From contig NZ_JADIKE010000028.1 in assembly GCF_016904955.1 (NCBI RefSeq), positions 62,001 to 126,000 on the forward strand: a stretch of DNA of 64,000 bases, given 5' to 3'. Position numbers and translations under genes: made by a program. This DNA comes from Dyella flava. GTDB lineage: Bacteria; Pseudomonadota; Gammaproteobacteria; Xanthomonadales; Rhodanobacteraceae. Positions 38,004 through 47,944 of the stretch are shown in pieces (the stretch's first letter is position 1; each line of letters starts with the position of its first letter). The notes beneath the pieces are model-generated. The model had not been told where the DNA came from, did no database searches, and worked only from the letters and a program-made list of their open reading frames with translations.

Positions 38004-39677
38004 TTATAGACCGGCGGCGCGCACCAATGTTCCTTCGGCCGGGCCGGCCTGGGCCAGCAAGAGGGCGGCGGCCCGTTCAGCCATCATGATGGTGGGAGCA
38101 TTGGTGTTGCCGCTGGGCAGCGTCGGCATCACCGAGGCATCGACGACCCGCAAGCCTTCCACCCCGCGCACACGCAGTTCGCTGTCCACCACGGCAAGTG
38201 CATCCCGACCCATGCGGCAGGTGCCGGCCGGGTGATAAATCGTTTCGGCCTTGCGCCGGATGAAGCTCTCCCACTCGCGATCCGTATGCAGCACCGACTC
38301 CGGAAAGACATGACCGCCGCGATACGGATCAAACGCAGGCTGGGCCAGGATGTCGCGCGAAAGCTTCGCTGCTTCGATCATGCGCGCCAGATCGTGACCC
38401 TCCGGGTCGCTCAAATACCCGGTGTGGATGGCGACAGGGTCAGCCGGATGGGCGGAGCGCAGACGCAACTGGCCGCGGCTGTGCGGATGCAGGTAACAGG
38501 CATGCAAGGTGTAGCCGATGCCGGGCAGGCGATGACGGCCGTGATCGTCGAGCAAGGCTGGCACGAAGTGAAATTGGATATCGCAGCGCGCATCGCTGGC
38601 CAGGCGGCTGCGCACAAAGCCGCCCGCTTCGGCCACGTTGGAGCTGCCGGGACCATCATGATGACGCAGGTAGCGCCAGCCCGCGGCCAACTCATTGAGA
38701 TGATCGTAGGTAATGTCCTGCGTGCAGCCGACCAGCGTGCAGATATCCAGATGATCCTGCAGTCCGGTACCGACGCCGGGCGAATCGACGATGGGCGTGA
38801 TGCCATGTTCGCGTAGATGATCCGCCGCGCCGATGCCCGAAAGCATCAACAGCTGTGGCGAGTTGATCGCGCCGCCGGCAAGAATGACTTCGCCGGCACG
38901 AATGGTTTCCCGACCGCGCGGGCGGTGCAGCTGTACGCCGATAGCGCGCCCCTGTTCGATCAGTACGCGTTCCACCAACGCGTGCGTGCGCACTTGCAGG
39001 TTGGGACGCGTGCGTACAGGGCGCAGGAAGGCGACCGCCGATGAGCAACGCGCACCGTCGCGCTGGGTGACCTGATAGAAGCCGAAGCCGGCTTGCTGCG
39101 CGCCATTGAAATCGGTGTTGCGGCCGAAACCGGCGCTTGTTGCGGCGTCGATCAGCGTGGCCGACAGCCGATTGTGATGGCGCAGGTCCGACACGCTGAG
39201 CGGGCCGCCTGTCGCATGCCAGGCGCTTTCGCCGCGGGTGTTGTTTTCGCTGTGCAGAAACCACGGCAGCACCTGCGGCCATGACCAGCGCACGTCGCCG
39301 GTCGCTTCGGCCCAGGCATCGTAATCAGCGGGCACGCCGCGCACGTAGCACATGGCATTGATGGAACTGGAACCACCCATGACCTTGCCGCGCGGCCACC
39401 ACAAACGACGGCCTTGCAGTGCCGGCTCGGGTTCGGTTTCGTAGCTCCAGTTGAGGCGTCGGTTAGTGGCAAGCCGTGCAATGCCCGCCGGCATGTGGAT
39501 CAGCGGGTTCCAATCCGAGCCTCCGGCTTCCAGCAGCAGAACGCGCTTGGCGGGGTTCGCGCTGAGGCGGTTGGCCAGCACGCATCCGGCGGAACCGGCG
39601 CCGACAATCAGATAGTCGAACTCCACATCATCCCCCGATGAAAAGCGCATGCTTGCGTAGCCCTGCAGTTCCTGCAT
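38004..39677 (-). CDS. GMC family FAD-dependent oxidoreductase (choline dehydrogenase-like)
   Basis: 557 residues. The FAD dinucleotide fold is FDYLIVGAGSAGCVLANRLS, with GMC signatures RGKVMGGSSSINAMCYVRG and GAINSPQLLMLSGIG, and the C-terminal HPAGTCRMG (catalytic His) and DASVMPTLPSGNTNAPTIMMAE. It oxidises an alcohol, but the substrate cannot be told. ATG 39650 is an alternative start nearer to the fold. It is divergent from the transporter gene at 39713, only 35 bp away, so the two promoters overlap or lie inside coding sequence. No betB or betI is adjacent. Confidence 0.9.
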   Translation of the reverse strand: MQELQGYASMRFSSGDDVEFDYLIVGAGSAGCVLANRLSANPAKRVLLLEAGGSDWNPLIHMPAGIARLATNRRLNWSYETEPEPALQGRRLWWPRGKVMGGSSSINAMCYVRGVPADYDAWAEATGDVRWSWPQVLPWFLHSENNTRGESAWHATGGPLSVSDLRHHNRLSATLIDAATSAGFGRNTDFNGAQQAGFGFYQVTQRDGARCSSAVAFLRPVRTRPNLQVRTHALVERVLIEQGRAIGVQLHRPRGRETIRAGEVILAGGAINSPQLLMLSGIGAADHLREHGITPIVDSPGVGTGLQDHLDICTLVGCTQDITYDHLNELAAGWRYLRHHDGPGSSNVAEAGGFVRSRLASDARCDIQFHFVPALLDDHGRHRLPGIGYTLHACYLHPHSRGQLRLRSAHPADPVAIHTGYLSDPEGHDLARMIEAAKLSRDILAQPAFDPYRGGHVFPESVLHTDREWESFIRRKAETIYHPAGTCRMGRDALAVVDSELRVRGVEGLRVVDASVMPTLPSGNTNAPTIMMAERAAALLLAQAGPAEGTLVRAAGL

Positions 39678-39712
39678 GCTAGTCTTGCGCCGCCCTCCGC
39701 TGGAAGCGACCA

Positions 39713-41017
39713 GTGAGCCTGCCCAATCCCGCCGCCGTACGCAAAGACGCCACGCCGGTGGTTGCCGCGCTTGCTTTCTTTTTTGTGCTGACCGCGTACT
39801 ACATCGTGCGACCCGTGCGCGATCAGCTTGGCGGCGCGGTGGGTTCGGCGCAATTGCCCTTGTTCTACGCCGCCACCTTCCTGGCCATGTTGCTGCTCAC
39901 GCCCATCTTCGGCGCATTGGTGGCACGGTTTCCGCGGCGGCACTTGCTGGGCTGGAGCTATAGCTTCTTCATACTTTGCCTGATCGCCTTCATTCCCGCC
40001 TTTCTGGCGCAGGACCGCATTGGCGCACGCGCGCTCGGCGTGGTGTTTTTCATCTGGGTCAGCGTATTCAATCTATTCGTTGTGTCGCTGTTCTGGAGCT
40101 TCATGGCGGACGTGTTCGACAGCCAGCGTGCGCGCGAAGTGTTTCCGCTGATTGCCTTGGGCGGCATGGCGGGGGCGATATTCGGGCCGGCGCTGACTCG
40201 CGAACTGGTAGGCCTGATCGGTGTGGCGCCGTTGTTGCTGGTATCCGCGGCGATGCTTGGTTTTGCTTTGCTGCTGCTGTTGCGCCTTTCCGCCCGGCAG
40301 GCGCATGACCAAGCCGCCGAGGAACCCATCGGTGGTTCGCTGTGGGCTGGCATACGCCAGCTGTGGTCGCGGCCGTTCCTGCGCTATATGGCGATCCTGA
40401 TGCTGCTGGGCGACGGCGTCGGCACCTTGGCCTACGTACTGGTGGCCGACTACGCCAAGGCGCACCTGCATTCGTCGCCGCTGCGCACGGCGTTCTATGC
40501 GGATATTGATCTGGCGGTGAACCTGCTGGGCGCCTTTTTGCAGCTGACCCTGTCGCGCTGGCTGTTGGTGCGTCGTGGCGTGGTATGGGCAGTGGTGTTG
40601 CCGCAGGTGGTTAACCTGGGCCTGTTGGTGATGGTGATGATCGGTGGTCATGCCCAACTGACGTGGCTGGGTTATAGCGTGCCCTTGCTGGCCTTGATGA
40701 TGGTGGGTACACGCGGCTTCATGTACGGCATGACCAAGCCCGCGAGCGACGCGCTTTACACCCGAGTGCCCCGCGAAACGCGCTACAAGGGCAAGAACTT
40801 CATCGAAACGGCGGTGTGGCGATTCGGCGATCTGGTGATTACCAGCGGGATCAGTGGGCTGGCCAAGCTCGGTGTCGGCCTGGCCGGCATCGCCTTGATC
40901 GGCGCAGGCGCGTCTGCCCTCGCGGCCTGGATCGCGCGCAAGGCAGCCACTTCGCCTGATCTGGCGTCTGAGTCGGCCGGCAGGCAACAAGAAACGGGGA
41001 ATGCGAGTCTTGCCTGA
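39713..41017 (+). CDS. Membrane transporter, NTP/NDP-exchange or MFS-like
   Basis: 434 residues with about 12 hydrophobic segments. The first span is followed by AYYIVRPVRDQLGGAVG, a motif of the bacterial branch related to ADP/ATP translocases and MFS carriers. Start is GTG 39713. The real substrate is unknown; ATP/ADP exchange should not be assumed in a free-living bacterium. The 3' end forms a 9-bp inverted repeat (40993-41001 with 41027-41035) that may help termination between convergent genes. Confidence 0.7.
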   Translation: MSLPNPAAVRKDATPVVAALAFFFVLTAYYIVRPVRDQLGGAVGSAQLPLFYAATFLAMLLLTPIFGALVARFPRRHLLGWSYSFFILCLIAFIPAFLAQDRIGARALGVVFFIWVSVFNLFVVSLFWSFMADVFDSQRAREVFPLIALGGMAGAIFGPALTRELVGLIGVAPLLLVSAAMLGFALLLLLRLSARQAHDQAAEEPIGGSLWAGIRQLWSRPFLRYMAILMLLGDGVGTLAYVLVADYAKAHLHSSPLRTAFYADIDLAVNLLGAFLQLTLSRWLLVRRGVVWAVVLPQVVNLGLLVMVMIGGHAQLTWLGYSVPLLALMMVGTRGFMYGMTKPASDALYTRVPRETRYKGKNFIETAVWRFGDLVITSGISGLAKLGVGLAGIALIGAGASALAAWIARKAATSPDLASESAGRQQETGNASLA

Positions 41018-41041
41018 GGCTTGCCGTTCCCCGTTCCCCGC

Positions 41042-41470
41042 TTAACTGGTGATATAGCGCTGCAGCTGATCGATCTGCTCAGCTTGTGCGCTGATCACTT
41101 CCTTCACCAGATCGCCGATCGAAATTACGCCCAACACCCGGCTGCCTTGCACCACTGGCAGATGGCGGACGCGGCTGTCGGTGCACATCCGCATGCAGTC
41201 GAACACGTCCGTCTCGGGCTCGACCGTGAGCACGGGGGTGCTCATGATCTCGGAGATGGCGGTCTGCGCGGACGAACGTCCCTGCAGGATCACCTTTCGT
41301 GCGTAATCGCGCTCGGAAACAATGCCGACCAATTGCTCGCCGCGCATTACCAGCAATGCACCGACACGTCGCTCGGCCATATGTTTTATCGCTTCCAGTA
41401 CGGGTGCTTCTGGCGCAATGGCGAAGATGTCGTTGCCTTTCGTAGCAAGCAAATGCTTGACCTGACGCAT
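41042..41470 (-). CDS. Tandem CBS-domain protein
   Basis: 142 residues consisting of two CBS motifs (about 10-65 and 75-130), a fold that binds adenosine nucleotides as a regulatory module: AIKHMAERRVGALLVM, GIVSERDYARKVILQG, IMSTPVLTVEPET, RVRHLPVVQGSRVLGVISIGDLVK. ATG 41470 is chosen over an upstream in-frame start (41497) because GGGAGG lies seven bases ahead. Function unassigned. Confidence 0.88.
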   Translation of the reverse strand: MRQVKHLLATKGNDIFAIAPEAPVLEAIKHMAERRVGALLVMRGEQLVGIVSERDYARKVILQGRSSAQTAISEIMSTPVLTVEPETDVFDCMRMCTDSRVRHLPVVQGSRVLGVISIGDLVKEVISAQAEQIDQLQRYITS

Positions 41471-41514
41471 GCCAAACCTCCCGGGCGGCCGCAGCATGGC
41501 CGCGTGGGGACAGT

Positions 41515-42483
41515 TTAGCGCCGCTCCGTGGCGCCGGTGTGAACCGCGCCGTGGATGGCCGGAAGATGTTCCTCCTCAATGAAATACAGCGGCCGCCGCT
41601 TGCTCTCGGCGTAGTTGCGGCCGATGTATTCGCCGATGACGCCCAGCGCCACCAGCTGGATGCCGCCCAGGAACAGCACCACCACCATCAAGCTTGGATA
41701 ACCGGGCACCGGATCGCCGTGCAGCAGGGCCTTGATCAACACCTTCAGCCCCAGCAGAAAGGCCAGCAATGAGGCTGCCAGGCCGGTCCAGGTCGCCAGC
41801 TTGAGCGGCGCGCTGGAAAACGAGGTAATGCCTTCGATAGCGAGCTGGGTCAGGCGCCAATAATTCCACTTGGTTTTGCCGGCCAGGCGCGCATCACGCA
41901 GGTATTTGACCGAGGTCTGGCGGTAACCGATCCAGGTAAACAGCCCCTTCATGAAGCGCTGTCGCTCGCGCAATTGCGACAAGGCGGCTAGCGCGCGGCG
42001 GGAGAGCAGGCGGAAATCGCCGGTATCGCGCGGCACAGCAACATCGGACATGATTTCCATCGTGCGATAGAAGGCCGCCGCGGTGAAACGCTTGAAACCG
42101 GTTTCACCCGCGCGTGCGCTGCGCGTGGCATAGACCACGTCATAACCGGCCTGCCATTGCTCGATCAATTGTGGAATCAGCTCCGGGGGATCTTGCAGAT
42201 CGGCGTCGATCACCACCGCCGCATCGGCATCCACATGGTCCAGACCCGCGGTGAGCGCGGCTTCCTTGCCGAAGTTGCGCGAGAGCTTGAGTGTGCCAAC
42301 ACGCGAATCAGCGGCGGCGAGCGATTGCATGATCGACCAGGTGTCATCGCGGCTGCCGTCATCGACGTACAGCACATCGGTTTGCAGCGGCAACAGGTCC
42401 AGCACTTTGGACAATCGCTCGTGAAATGCCGTGAGAACGGCCGATTCGTTGTAGGCGGGAACGACAACGGTAAGTCGCGGCAT
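41515..42483 (-). CDS. GT2 glycosyltransferase, GtrB/polyprenyl-phosphate glucosyltransferase-like
   Basis: 322 residues. The GT-A domain starts at once with MPRLTVVVPAYNESAVL; VLYVDDGSRDDTW and VIDADLQDPPEL (DxD) follow, and two membrane spans close the C-terminus, giving the GtrB/ArnC architecture that loads undecaprenyl phosphate with a hexose. ATG 42483 is preferred over 42552, as the extra 23 residues are not family-like. No gtrA partner is adjacent here, unlike the 11957-13499 pair. It ends 44 bp before the CBS gene start. Confidence 0.88.
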   Translation of the reverse strand: MPRLTVVVPAYNESAVLTAFHERLSKVLDLLPLQTDVLYVDDGSRDDTWSIMQSLAAADSRVGTLKLSRNFGKEAALTAGLDHVDADAAVVIDADLQDPPELIPQLIEQWQAGYDVVYATRSARAGETGFKRFTAAAFYRTMEIMSDVAVPRDTGDFRLLSRRALAALSQLRERQRFMKGLFTWIGYRQTSVKYLRDARLAGKTKWNYWRLTQLAIEGITSFSSAPLKLATWTGLAASLLAFLLGLKVLIKALLHGDPVPGYPSLMVVVLFLGGIQLVALGVIGEYIGRNYAESKRRPLYFIEEEHLPAIHGAVHTGATERR

Positions 42484-42734
42484 GCTGCGGGTCCAAAAGG
42501 TGGGGCCTGAGGATGCCCTGATCCACGCTACGTCGGTGGCAGGAATCCCCATAAGTTCTGCAACTCAACACGTTGGGGCTGGTTCTGTCCGGCCGCGCCC
42601 TTCAGCCCATCGTCGCACCCTCGCCGATGGTCTGTGGCTTGCGAACGGACGGAGCCGGTGACGCCCACGGAGAGTGGATCAGGGCATACCTAGATGCTAG
42701 CGAAGTGCGCGCGCCGCCGCGAGCGACGTGGTAC

Positions 42735-43481
42735 TCAGTGCCGCCGCGCTCGCGCGGTGTCACGCGGCGGTTCTTTGCTTTCAAGATAGGCCGGGCCGCC
42801 CAACTGGTTCATCTGCTGCTCGATCCAGCGGCTGCGTTCCATGACGTAGGAGCTAGGCCGGTCGACGTGGAAGCGGTCCGGGTTGGGCAATACGGCGGCC
42901 AGCCGGGCGGCCTGGGAGGGACCAAGTTGGGCGGGGGATGCGTGGAAAAAGGCATCGCTGGCCGCGCCCACCCCGTAGATGCCATCGCCGAGCTGGGCGA
43001 TGTTCATGTAGACCTCGAGGATGCGGCGCTTCGGCCAGGTCATTTCCAGCAGCACCGTGAAATACGCCTCCAGCCCCTTGCGGACGAAGCTGCGGCCATT
43101 CCACAGGAACAGGTTCTTGGCGGTCTGCTGGCTGATGGTGCTGGCGCCGCGCAGGCGCTTGCCATCGTCAGCCGCATCGATCGCATTATGGATGGAGTCG
43201 AAGTCGAAGCCGTGATGGAACGGAAATTTCTGATCCTCGCCCGCCACCATTGCGATCGGTACCCACGGCGAAACGCGCGACCACGGCACCCAATGGTGTT
43301 GCAGGCGAAAATTTCGCTCACCGTGGATCAGCGCGTCGAATTGGCGCTCCATCATCACCGCAGACGTCCAGGGCGGCACAAAGCGCAGCACCAGCACGAC
43401 AAACCAGCTCAATGCCACCCATGACAGGATCACGATGCCGGCGTAACGCAGCAGCCGGCGGAATGGAGGAAGATGCGGCAT
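42735..43481 (-). CDS. mtgA: Monofunctional biosynthetic peptidoglycan transglycosylase
   Basis: GT51 glycan polymerase acting on lipid II, 248 residues. One N-terminal membrane anchor (about 15-35), catalytic Glu in VAGEDQKFPFHHGFD, then GASTISQQTAKNLFLW and ILEVYMNIAQLGDGIYGVG, all family hallmarks. ATG 43481 is used instead of 43550 because MPHLPPFRRLLRYAG precedes the anchor directly and GGTGGG lies upstream. Confidence 0.94.
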   Translation of the reverse strand: MPHLPPFRRLLRYAGIVILSWVALSWFVVLVLRFVPPWTSAVMMERQFDALIHGERNFRLQHHWVPWSRVSPWVPIAMVAGEDQKFPFHHGFDFDSIHNAIDAADDGKRLRGASTISQQTAKNLFLWNGRSFVRKGLEAYFTVLLEMTWPKRRILEVYMNIAQLGDGIYGVGAASDAFFHASPAQLGPSQAARLAAVLPNPDRFHVDRPSSYVMERSRWIEQQMNQLGGPAYLESKEPPRDTARARRH

Positions 43482-43798
43482 GGCCCACCGTGCAGAAAAG
43501 CCCGCCGGATTATAAGCGGCGATGCTGAACAGGCTGTCGAGAAATGGCATGGTTAGTGCTGGTCATGGACAGCCCGCCGCGAATCATGCATTTCACGTGC
43601 TTGATGGGTCGGGGGACGAGGTCGGTCATGCGCCACACGCGGAAGGACGCATGGATGCGCCCATCTTGGGGGCGAAGACCTCGGTGAGTTGAGAAGGGTG
43701 CAGGACCGCACTTTCTCAGCGTGCGGTGTGATGGGCTATTGTCCGCCCCAGGGGGAGTCCCCATTTAACGCCCCTTGAGCTTTTGAGAGGTAATCCAC
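43482..43798. other. 317-bp divergent intergenic region, mtgA / hslO
   Basis: On the minus strand a perfect -10 TATAAT (43509-43514) stands 28 bp before mtgA; no well-spaced -35 is visible. A 7-bp inverted repeat ACCGCAC / GTGCGGT (43704-43726) lies on the hslO side, and GAGAGG precedes the hslO start. No gene is seen. Confidence 0.4.
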
Positions 43799-44692
43799 GT
43801 GGAAACCGTGCTTGTCGAGGATGTGCTCCATCGCTTTTTACTTGAACGTGCAGGCGTTCGAGGCGTGATCGTGCGCCTGGGGCCGGCCTGGCGCGAAGTA
43901 GCGGGCCGGGCGGACTATCCCGCGCCGCTGCGGGATCTGCTGGGGCACGCGCTGGCGGCGAGTGCGCTGCTGACCGGAAATATCAAGCTTGAAGGCGCAT
44001 TGTCGATCGAACTGAAGAGCGCGGGTGCGCTGCGGCTGTTGTTTGCGGAATGCTCCGATGCCGGGCGCCTGCGTGGTCTGGCGCGCTGGAATGGTTCCTT
44101 GCCGGCCAGCTTGCCGCTGAAAGAGCTGCCTGATGCGATCATGGCGATCACCATCGGTCATGCCGAGCGTGGGCAGCGTTACCAGGGCCTGGTCGATTTG
44201 AGTCATGACGACCTGTCCGGCGCGTTGGAGAATTATTTCCAGCAGTCCGAGCAGTTACCGGCACGCATCGTGCTGGCGGCCAACGAGCAATGCGCGGTGG
44301 GCCTGATGCTGCAGAAACTGCCGGGTGAGGGTGGACGCGATGCGGTGCAGGATGAAGATGCCTGGACACGCATCGATCATCTCACTGCCACGCTGGGTAG
44401 TGAGGAATTGCTGAAGACGCCCTCCGAACAGCTGCTTTATCGTCTCTATCATGAAGAGACGGTGCGCTTGTTCCAGCCTCGTCCGCTGGCGTTCGGCTGC
44501 AGTTGCTCGCGTGAACGCGTTGAATCCATGTTGCGCTCGCTAGGTCGCGATGAAATTGAAGCAACACTGGAAGCGCAGCAGGGCACCATCGAGGTGACTT
44601 GCGAGTTCTGCGCGCGCAGCTACACCTTCGATCGTGTCGATGCACAGCACTTGTTGAGTGGTGGCACCGCGACCAGTTCGACGGTGCAGTAG
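43799..44692 (+). CDS. hslO: Redox-regulated chaperonin Hsp33
   Basis: Holdase chaperone of 297 residues, activated by oxidation. The zinc-binding cysteines are intact: CSC in FGCSCSRERVESML (about residue 230) and CEFC in EVTCEFCARSY (about 263). GTG 43799 is the start, with GAGAGG seven bases upstream. Confidence 0.95.
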   Translation: METVLVEDVLHRFLLERAGVRGVIVRLGPAWREVAGRADYPAPLRDLLGHALAASALLTGNIKLEGALSIELKSAGALRLLFAECSDAGRLRGLARWNGSLPASLPLKELPDAIMAITIGHAERGQRYQGLVDLSHDDLSGALENYFQQSEQLPARIVLAANEQCAVGLMLQKLPGEGGRDAVQDEDAWTRIDHLTATLGSEELLKTPSEQLLYRLYHEETVRLFQPRPLAFGCSCSRERVESMLRSLGRDEIEATLEAQQGTIEVTCEFCARSYTFDRVDAQHLLSGGTATSSTVQ

Positions 44693-44769
44693 TAGTCGAG
44701 CGAAGGGTGTCGAGCACGGGAAACCTAATAGCAGATCGCGCGCTTTCCCCTTCTCCGCACATGGCGCAA

Positions 44770-47658
44770 TCATCCGACGGCGCTGACTTTCCCCAGCCAT
44801 ACCTCCGCCGCCTGCGGCCGGGCAAATAAAAAGCCCTGGCCGTAGCGGCAACCAATTTGCCGCAGCGCCTGCTGCTGTGCTTCGTCTTCAATCCCTTCCG
44901 CAATCACCTGCATTTGCAGTGAGTCAGCCAGTACCTGGATGGCGCGCACCACCGGCTGGCTATGACTGCCCGGGTGTGCCAGTTCGGTGATGAAGCTGCG
45001 ATCGATCTTCAGCGTCTCGATCGGGTACTGATGCAGATAGCTCAGCGACGAATAGCCCGTGCCGAAGTCATCTAGTGCAATGCCCACACCATGCTGGCGC
45101 AGGTTGTCGAGAATGCGTTTCACCTGCGCGGGGTTTTCCAGCAGCGTGCGCTCGGTGACCTCGATACGCAGTGAACGCGGATTGACGCGATGCGCGCGCA
45201 GCAGGTTCAGCAGCCGCTCGTCCAGATCGGGCATGCGGAAATGGCGGCCCGAGACATTCAAGCTCACAAAGCCATCCACTCCGGCCAGCATGCTCGCCTG
45301 CGAAGCGACTTGTTCGAAGATCTGCCAGTCGATGTTTTCGGCGCTGCCGTTTTCTTCGGCGACCGCCAGGAAATCACCGGGGCAGAGCAGGCCGCGATCG
45401 GGATGACGCCAGCGCAGCAGGGCTTCATAACCCACGGTGCGTCCATCTTCCATGCACACGATGGGCTGGTAGAAGGGCACGAATTCATTGCGGCTCAGCG
45501 CGCGGCGCAGATCGCCTTCCATTTCCAGCAGCGAAAGTACTTCGCGGCGCAGGCGATCATCGAACACCGCGGCGCGATGGCGGCCCTCGTCCTTGGCACG
45601 GTACATCGCGGCGTCGGCATCGCGCAGCAGTTCTTCCGGCTGTTGGTAATGCGGGCCGGGCAGGGCGATACCGATCGAGGCCGAGGTAAAGATTTCCTTG
45701 ACGCCAAGACGGAACGGCACGTGCAGTTCCGCAATGATGCGTTCGGCAACCACGCTGGCCTTGCTGCCGTCGCTGATGCCTTCCAGCAGCACGGCGAATT
45801 CGTCACCGCCGAGGCGGGCCACCAGGTCGCGGGTTTTCAGGCAGGCACGGATTCGGCTGCCCGCCTGGAACAGCAAATCATCACCTATCAGGTGGCCTAC
45901 CGAATCGTTGATCACCTTGAAGCGATCCAGGTCGATGAACAGTACCGCGAACAGCTTGTTCGGATCGGCGTGGTAGGTCTGCAGGGCCTGGCCCAGACGT
46001 TGCAGCAGCAACGTGCGATTGGGCAGGCCGGTCAATGAGTCGTGCAGGGTTTCATACATCAGCCGGCGTTCGACGCGCTCGCGCTCGGCGATCTGCTCGC
46101 GTAAATCTCGATTGGCCAGCGCCAGCGCGCGGGTGCGTTCGGTGACGCGGCGTTCCAGATTGACGTAGGCCTGTTTCAGCGATTCGCTGGTTTGCTTGCG
46201 TTGCAGCGCGTTCGCGATGTGGTAGCTCACGAAGGTGAGCAGTTCCTGGTCGCGCGTATCGTAAATATGCTTGGGCGAGTAGCTCTGTACGGCCAATACG
46301 CCCATCACCTTGTCGTCCCAAACCAGCGGTACGCCAAGCCAGCATACCGACGTGGAACCGACCTCAAAGCACTCACCGGTTGCTGCGAGGTGCTCGAAGG
46401 TCTGGCGATCGGCCAGCAGCGGTTTACCGTGCTTGAGCACGTATTCGGTCGCGCCGTCGCCAATCCGTCGCGGGGCGCGGCTGGTTTCGATTTCGTCGAT
46501 CGAATAGGGAAAGGTGATGTTCTCGCCGCTTTCGTCCAGCAAGGCGATGTAGAAGTTGCGCGCGTAGAGCAGTCCACCTACTACGCGATGCACGGCGGCA
46601 TAAAAGTTCTGCTGACTTTCCGGAGCGCTGGCCAGCTCCGCAATACGGAACAGGGCCGATTGCAGCCGCTCGCCGCGCTGCCGTTGCAGTACTTGCTGGC
46701 GCAACACACGGTTGGTGGCGCGCAGCGCGGCGGTGCGGTCGGCAACCCGGCGCTCAAGCTCGGCGTGCGCTTCGCGGCGCTCAAGCGCGGTCTGCATGTG
46801 CTGCGCCACGTAACTGAGCAGGTCGCGATCATGGCGGGTGTAGCGGGTGTCGGTGCGATACGTCTGCACGGCGATACCGCCCACGACCTGGTTGCCGCGC
46901 AGCAGCGGCACACCCAGCCAGTGCTCGCAGACCGGGCCGACCAGAGTGAAGCGGCCTTCCAGTTGCCGCGCCAGTTCCTCGACCGAGCCCATGATGGGCT
47001 GTCCGCTTTGCAACAGGTTCCAGGTCAGGCTATGGCGCATGTCCTGCAGCGGATAGTTTTCGTCCGGCGCCGGTGGCTTGGGATCGACCGTGTCCACGTA
47101 GTACGGAAAGCGCACGCTGTCCGTGGCCGGGTCGTACAGGAAAATGTAGAAGTTTTCCGCGTACATCAACATGCCGACAATGGCGTGCAGGGACTGCATC
47201 ATCTCGGTCATGTTGTGTGCGCTGCCGGCCAGCTCGGCGATGGCGTACAGCGCGCGCTGCAGTCGCTCGGCCATGGCCAGGCGTGAGATGGCCTCGTAAA
47301 GGCGTCCGGTTTCGCTCAGCTGGCGCAGACGGGTCCCGGCGAGCCGTCCCAGCCAGCTCAGTTCGGCGTGAGCGGCGTCGTTCAGCTTGGTCAGGTCGCC
47401 GCTGAAGATCAGGGTCTGCAGGCTTTGCGGATCCTTGGCCAGGGTCAGGCCGGCCTGCAAGGCGGGGTCATCGGTGTCCGGCGGGAGCCAGCGGAGTTCA
47501 CCGCGGATGCTCAGGTGGGTCAGCGCGGCCTGACAGGTTTCGAGCACGCTCCCGGCGTCCACCGCCCGGAAGAGCCGCTCCATAGTGTCGCGTAGCTCCC
47601 CCGGAAAAATCCCCGGTGAGGCGGCTGTGAAATTAGGGCTTTCAGGCACTGAACTCAT
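44770..47658 (-). CDS. GAF-GAF-GGDEF-EAL cyclic-di-GMP signalling protein
   Basis: 962 residues, no membrane span. Two GAF sensor domains (about 115-295 and 340-490) are each followed by a helical segment, then GGDEF (about 530-690) and EAL (about 700-955). Both catalytic signatures are intact: ARLGGDEFAVLL near residue 613, YEALLRWRHPD near 742, and DDFGTGYSSLSYL. The inhibitory-site position before GGDEF reads KTRD, so the Arg of RxxD is replaced by Lys and product inhibition may be weak. Net activity (cyclase, phosphodiesterase or both) cannot be predicted. Single-gene unit, divergent from the next gene. Confidence 0.93.
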   Translation of the reverse strand: MSSVPESPNFTAASPGIFPGELRDTMERLFRAVDAGSVLETCQAALTHLSIRGELRWLPPDTDDPALQAGLTLAKDPQSLQTLIFSGDLTKLNDAAHAELSWLGRLAGTRLRQLSETGRLYEAISRLAMAERLQRALYAIAELAGSAHNMTEMMQSLHAIVGMLMYAENFYIFLYDPATDSVRFPYYVDTVDPKPPAPDENYPLQDMRHSLTWNLLQSGQPIMGSVEELARQLEGRFTLVGPVCEHWLGVPLLRGNQVVGGIAVQTYRTDTRYTRHDRDLLSYVAQHMQTALERREAHAELERRVADRTAALRATNRVLRQQVLQRQRGERLQSALFRIAELASAPESQQNFYAAVHRVVGGLLYARNFYIALLDESGENITFPYSIDEIETSRAPRRIGDGATEYVLKHGKPLLADRQTFEHLAATGECFEVGSTSVCWLGVPLVWDDKVMGVLAVQSYSPKHIYDTRDQELLTFVSYHIANALQRKQTSESLKQAYVNLERRVTERTRALALANRDLREQIAERERVERRLMYETLHDSLTGLPNRTLLLQRLGQALQTYHADPNKLFAVLFIDLDRFKVINDSVGHLIGDDLLFQAGSRIRACLKTRDLVARLGGDEFAVLLEGISDGSKASVVAERIIAELHVPFRLGVKEIFTSASIGIALPGPHYQQPEELLRDADAAMYRAKDEGRHRAAVFDDRLRREVLSLLEMEGDLRRALSRNEFVPFYQPIVCMEDGRTVGYEALLRWRHPDRGLLCPGDFLAVAEENGSAENIDWQIFEQVASQASMLAGVDGFVSLNVSGRHFRMPDLDERLLNLLRAHRVNPRSLRIEVTERTLLENPAQVKRILDNLRQHGVGIALDDFGTGYSSLSYLHQYPIETLKIDRSFITELAHPGSHSQPVVRAIQVLADSLQMQVIAEGIEDEAQQQALRQIGCRYGQGFLFARPQAAEVWLGKVSAVG

Positions 47659-47944
47659 GACCTGTGAGCGGGTCCATGCGCTGTATACAGGATGACTATA
47701 TCTCGTGACGATCGTGTCATGTCGTCGTCGCTCATGGCTGCTGGGGTCCGGATCGCTGCGGTTCCGGCATCATGCATTGGCCGTGCCAGCAAGTACTTGT
47801 TCAGGGGCCTGTTTTGGTGGGTGATACACAGAAAACGCGATCTGTTCGGGGTGTTAGTAAAAAGTAAAATGGGATATACTGATCCTCGGGAGTCCGCCTT
47901 TGCCGAAGGCCGGATGAGGTCTGCTACGCCACTACTGAACTTTC

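Noticed and set aside
47850..47944. Cyclic-di-GMP riboswitch upstream of the 47945 gene
   Set aside because: The GA-rich and GEMM core elements are not present; only a weak -10-like TATACT is seen.
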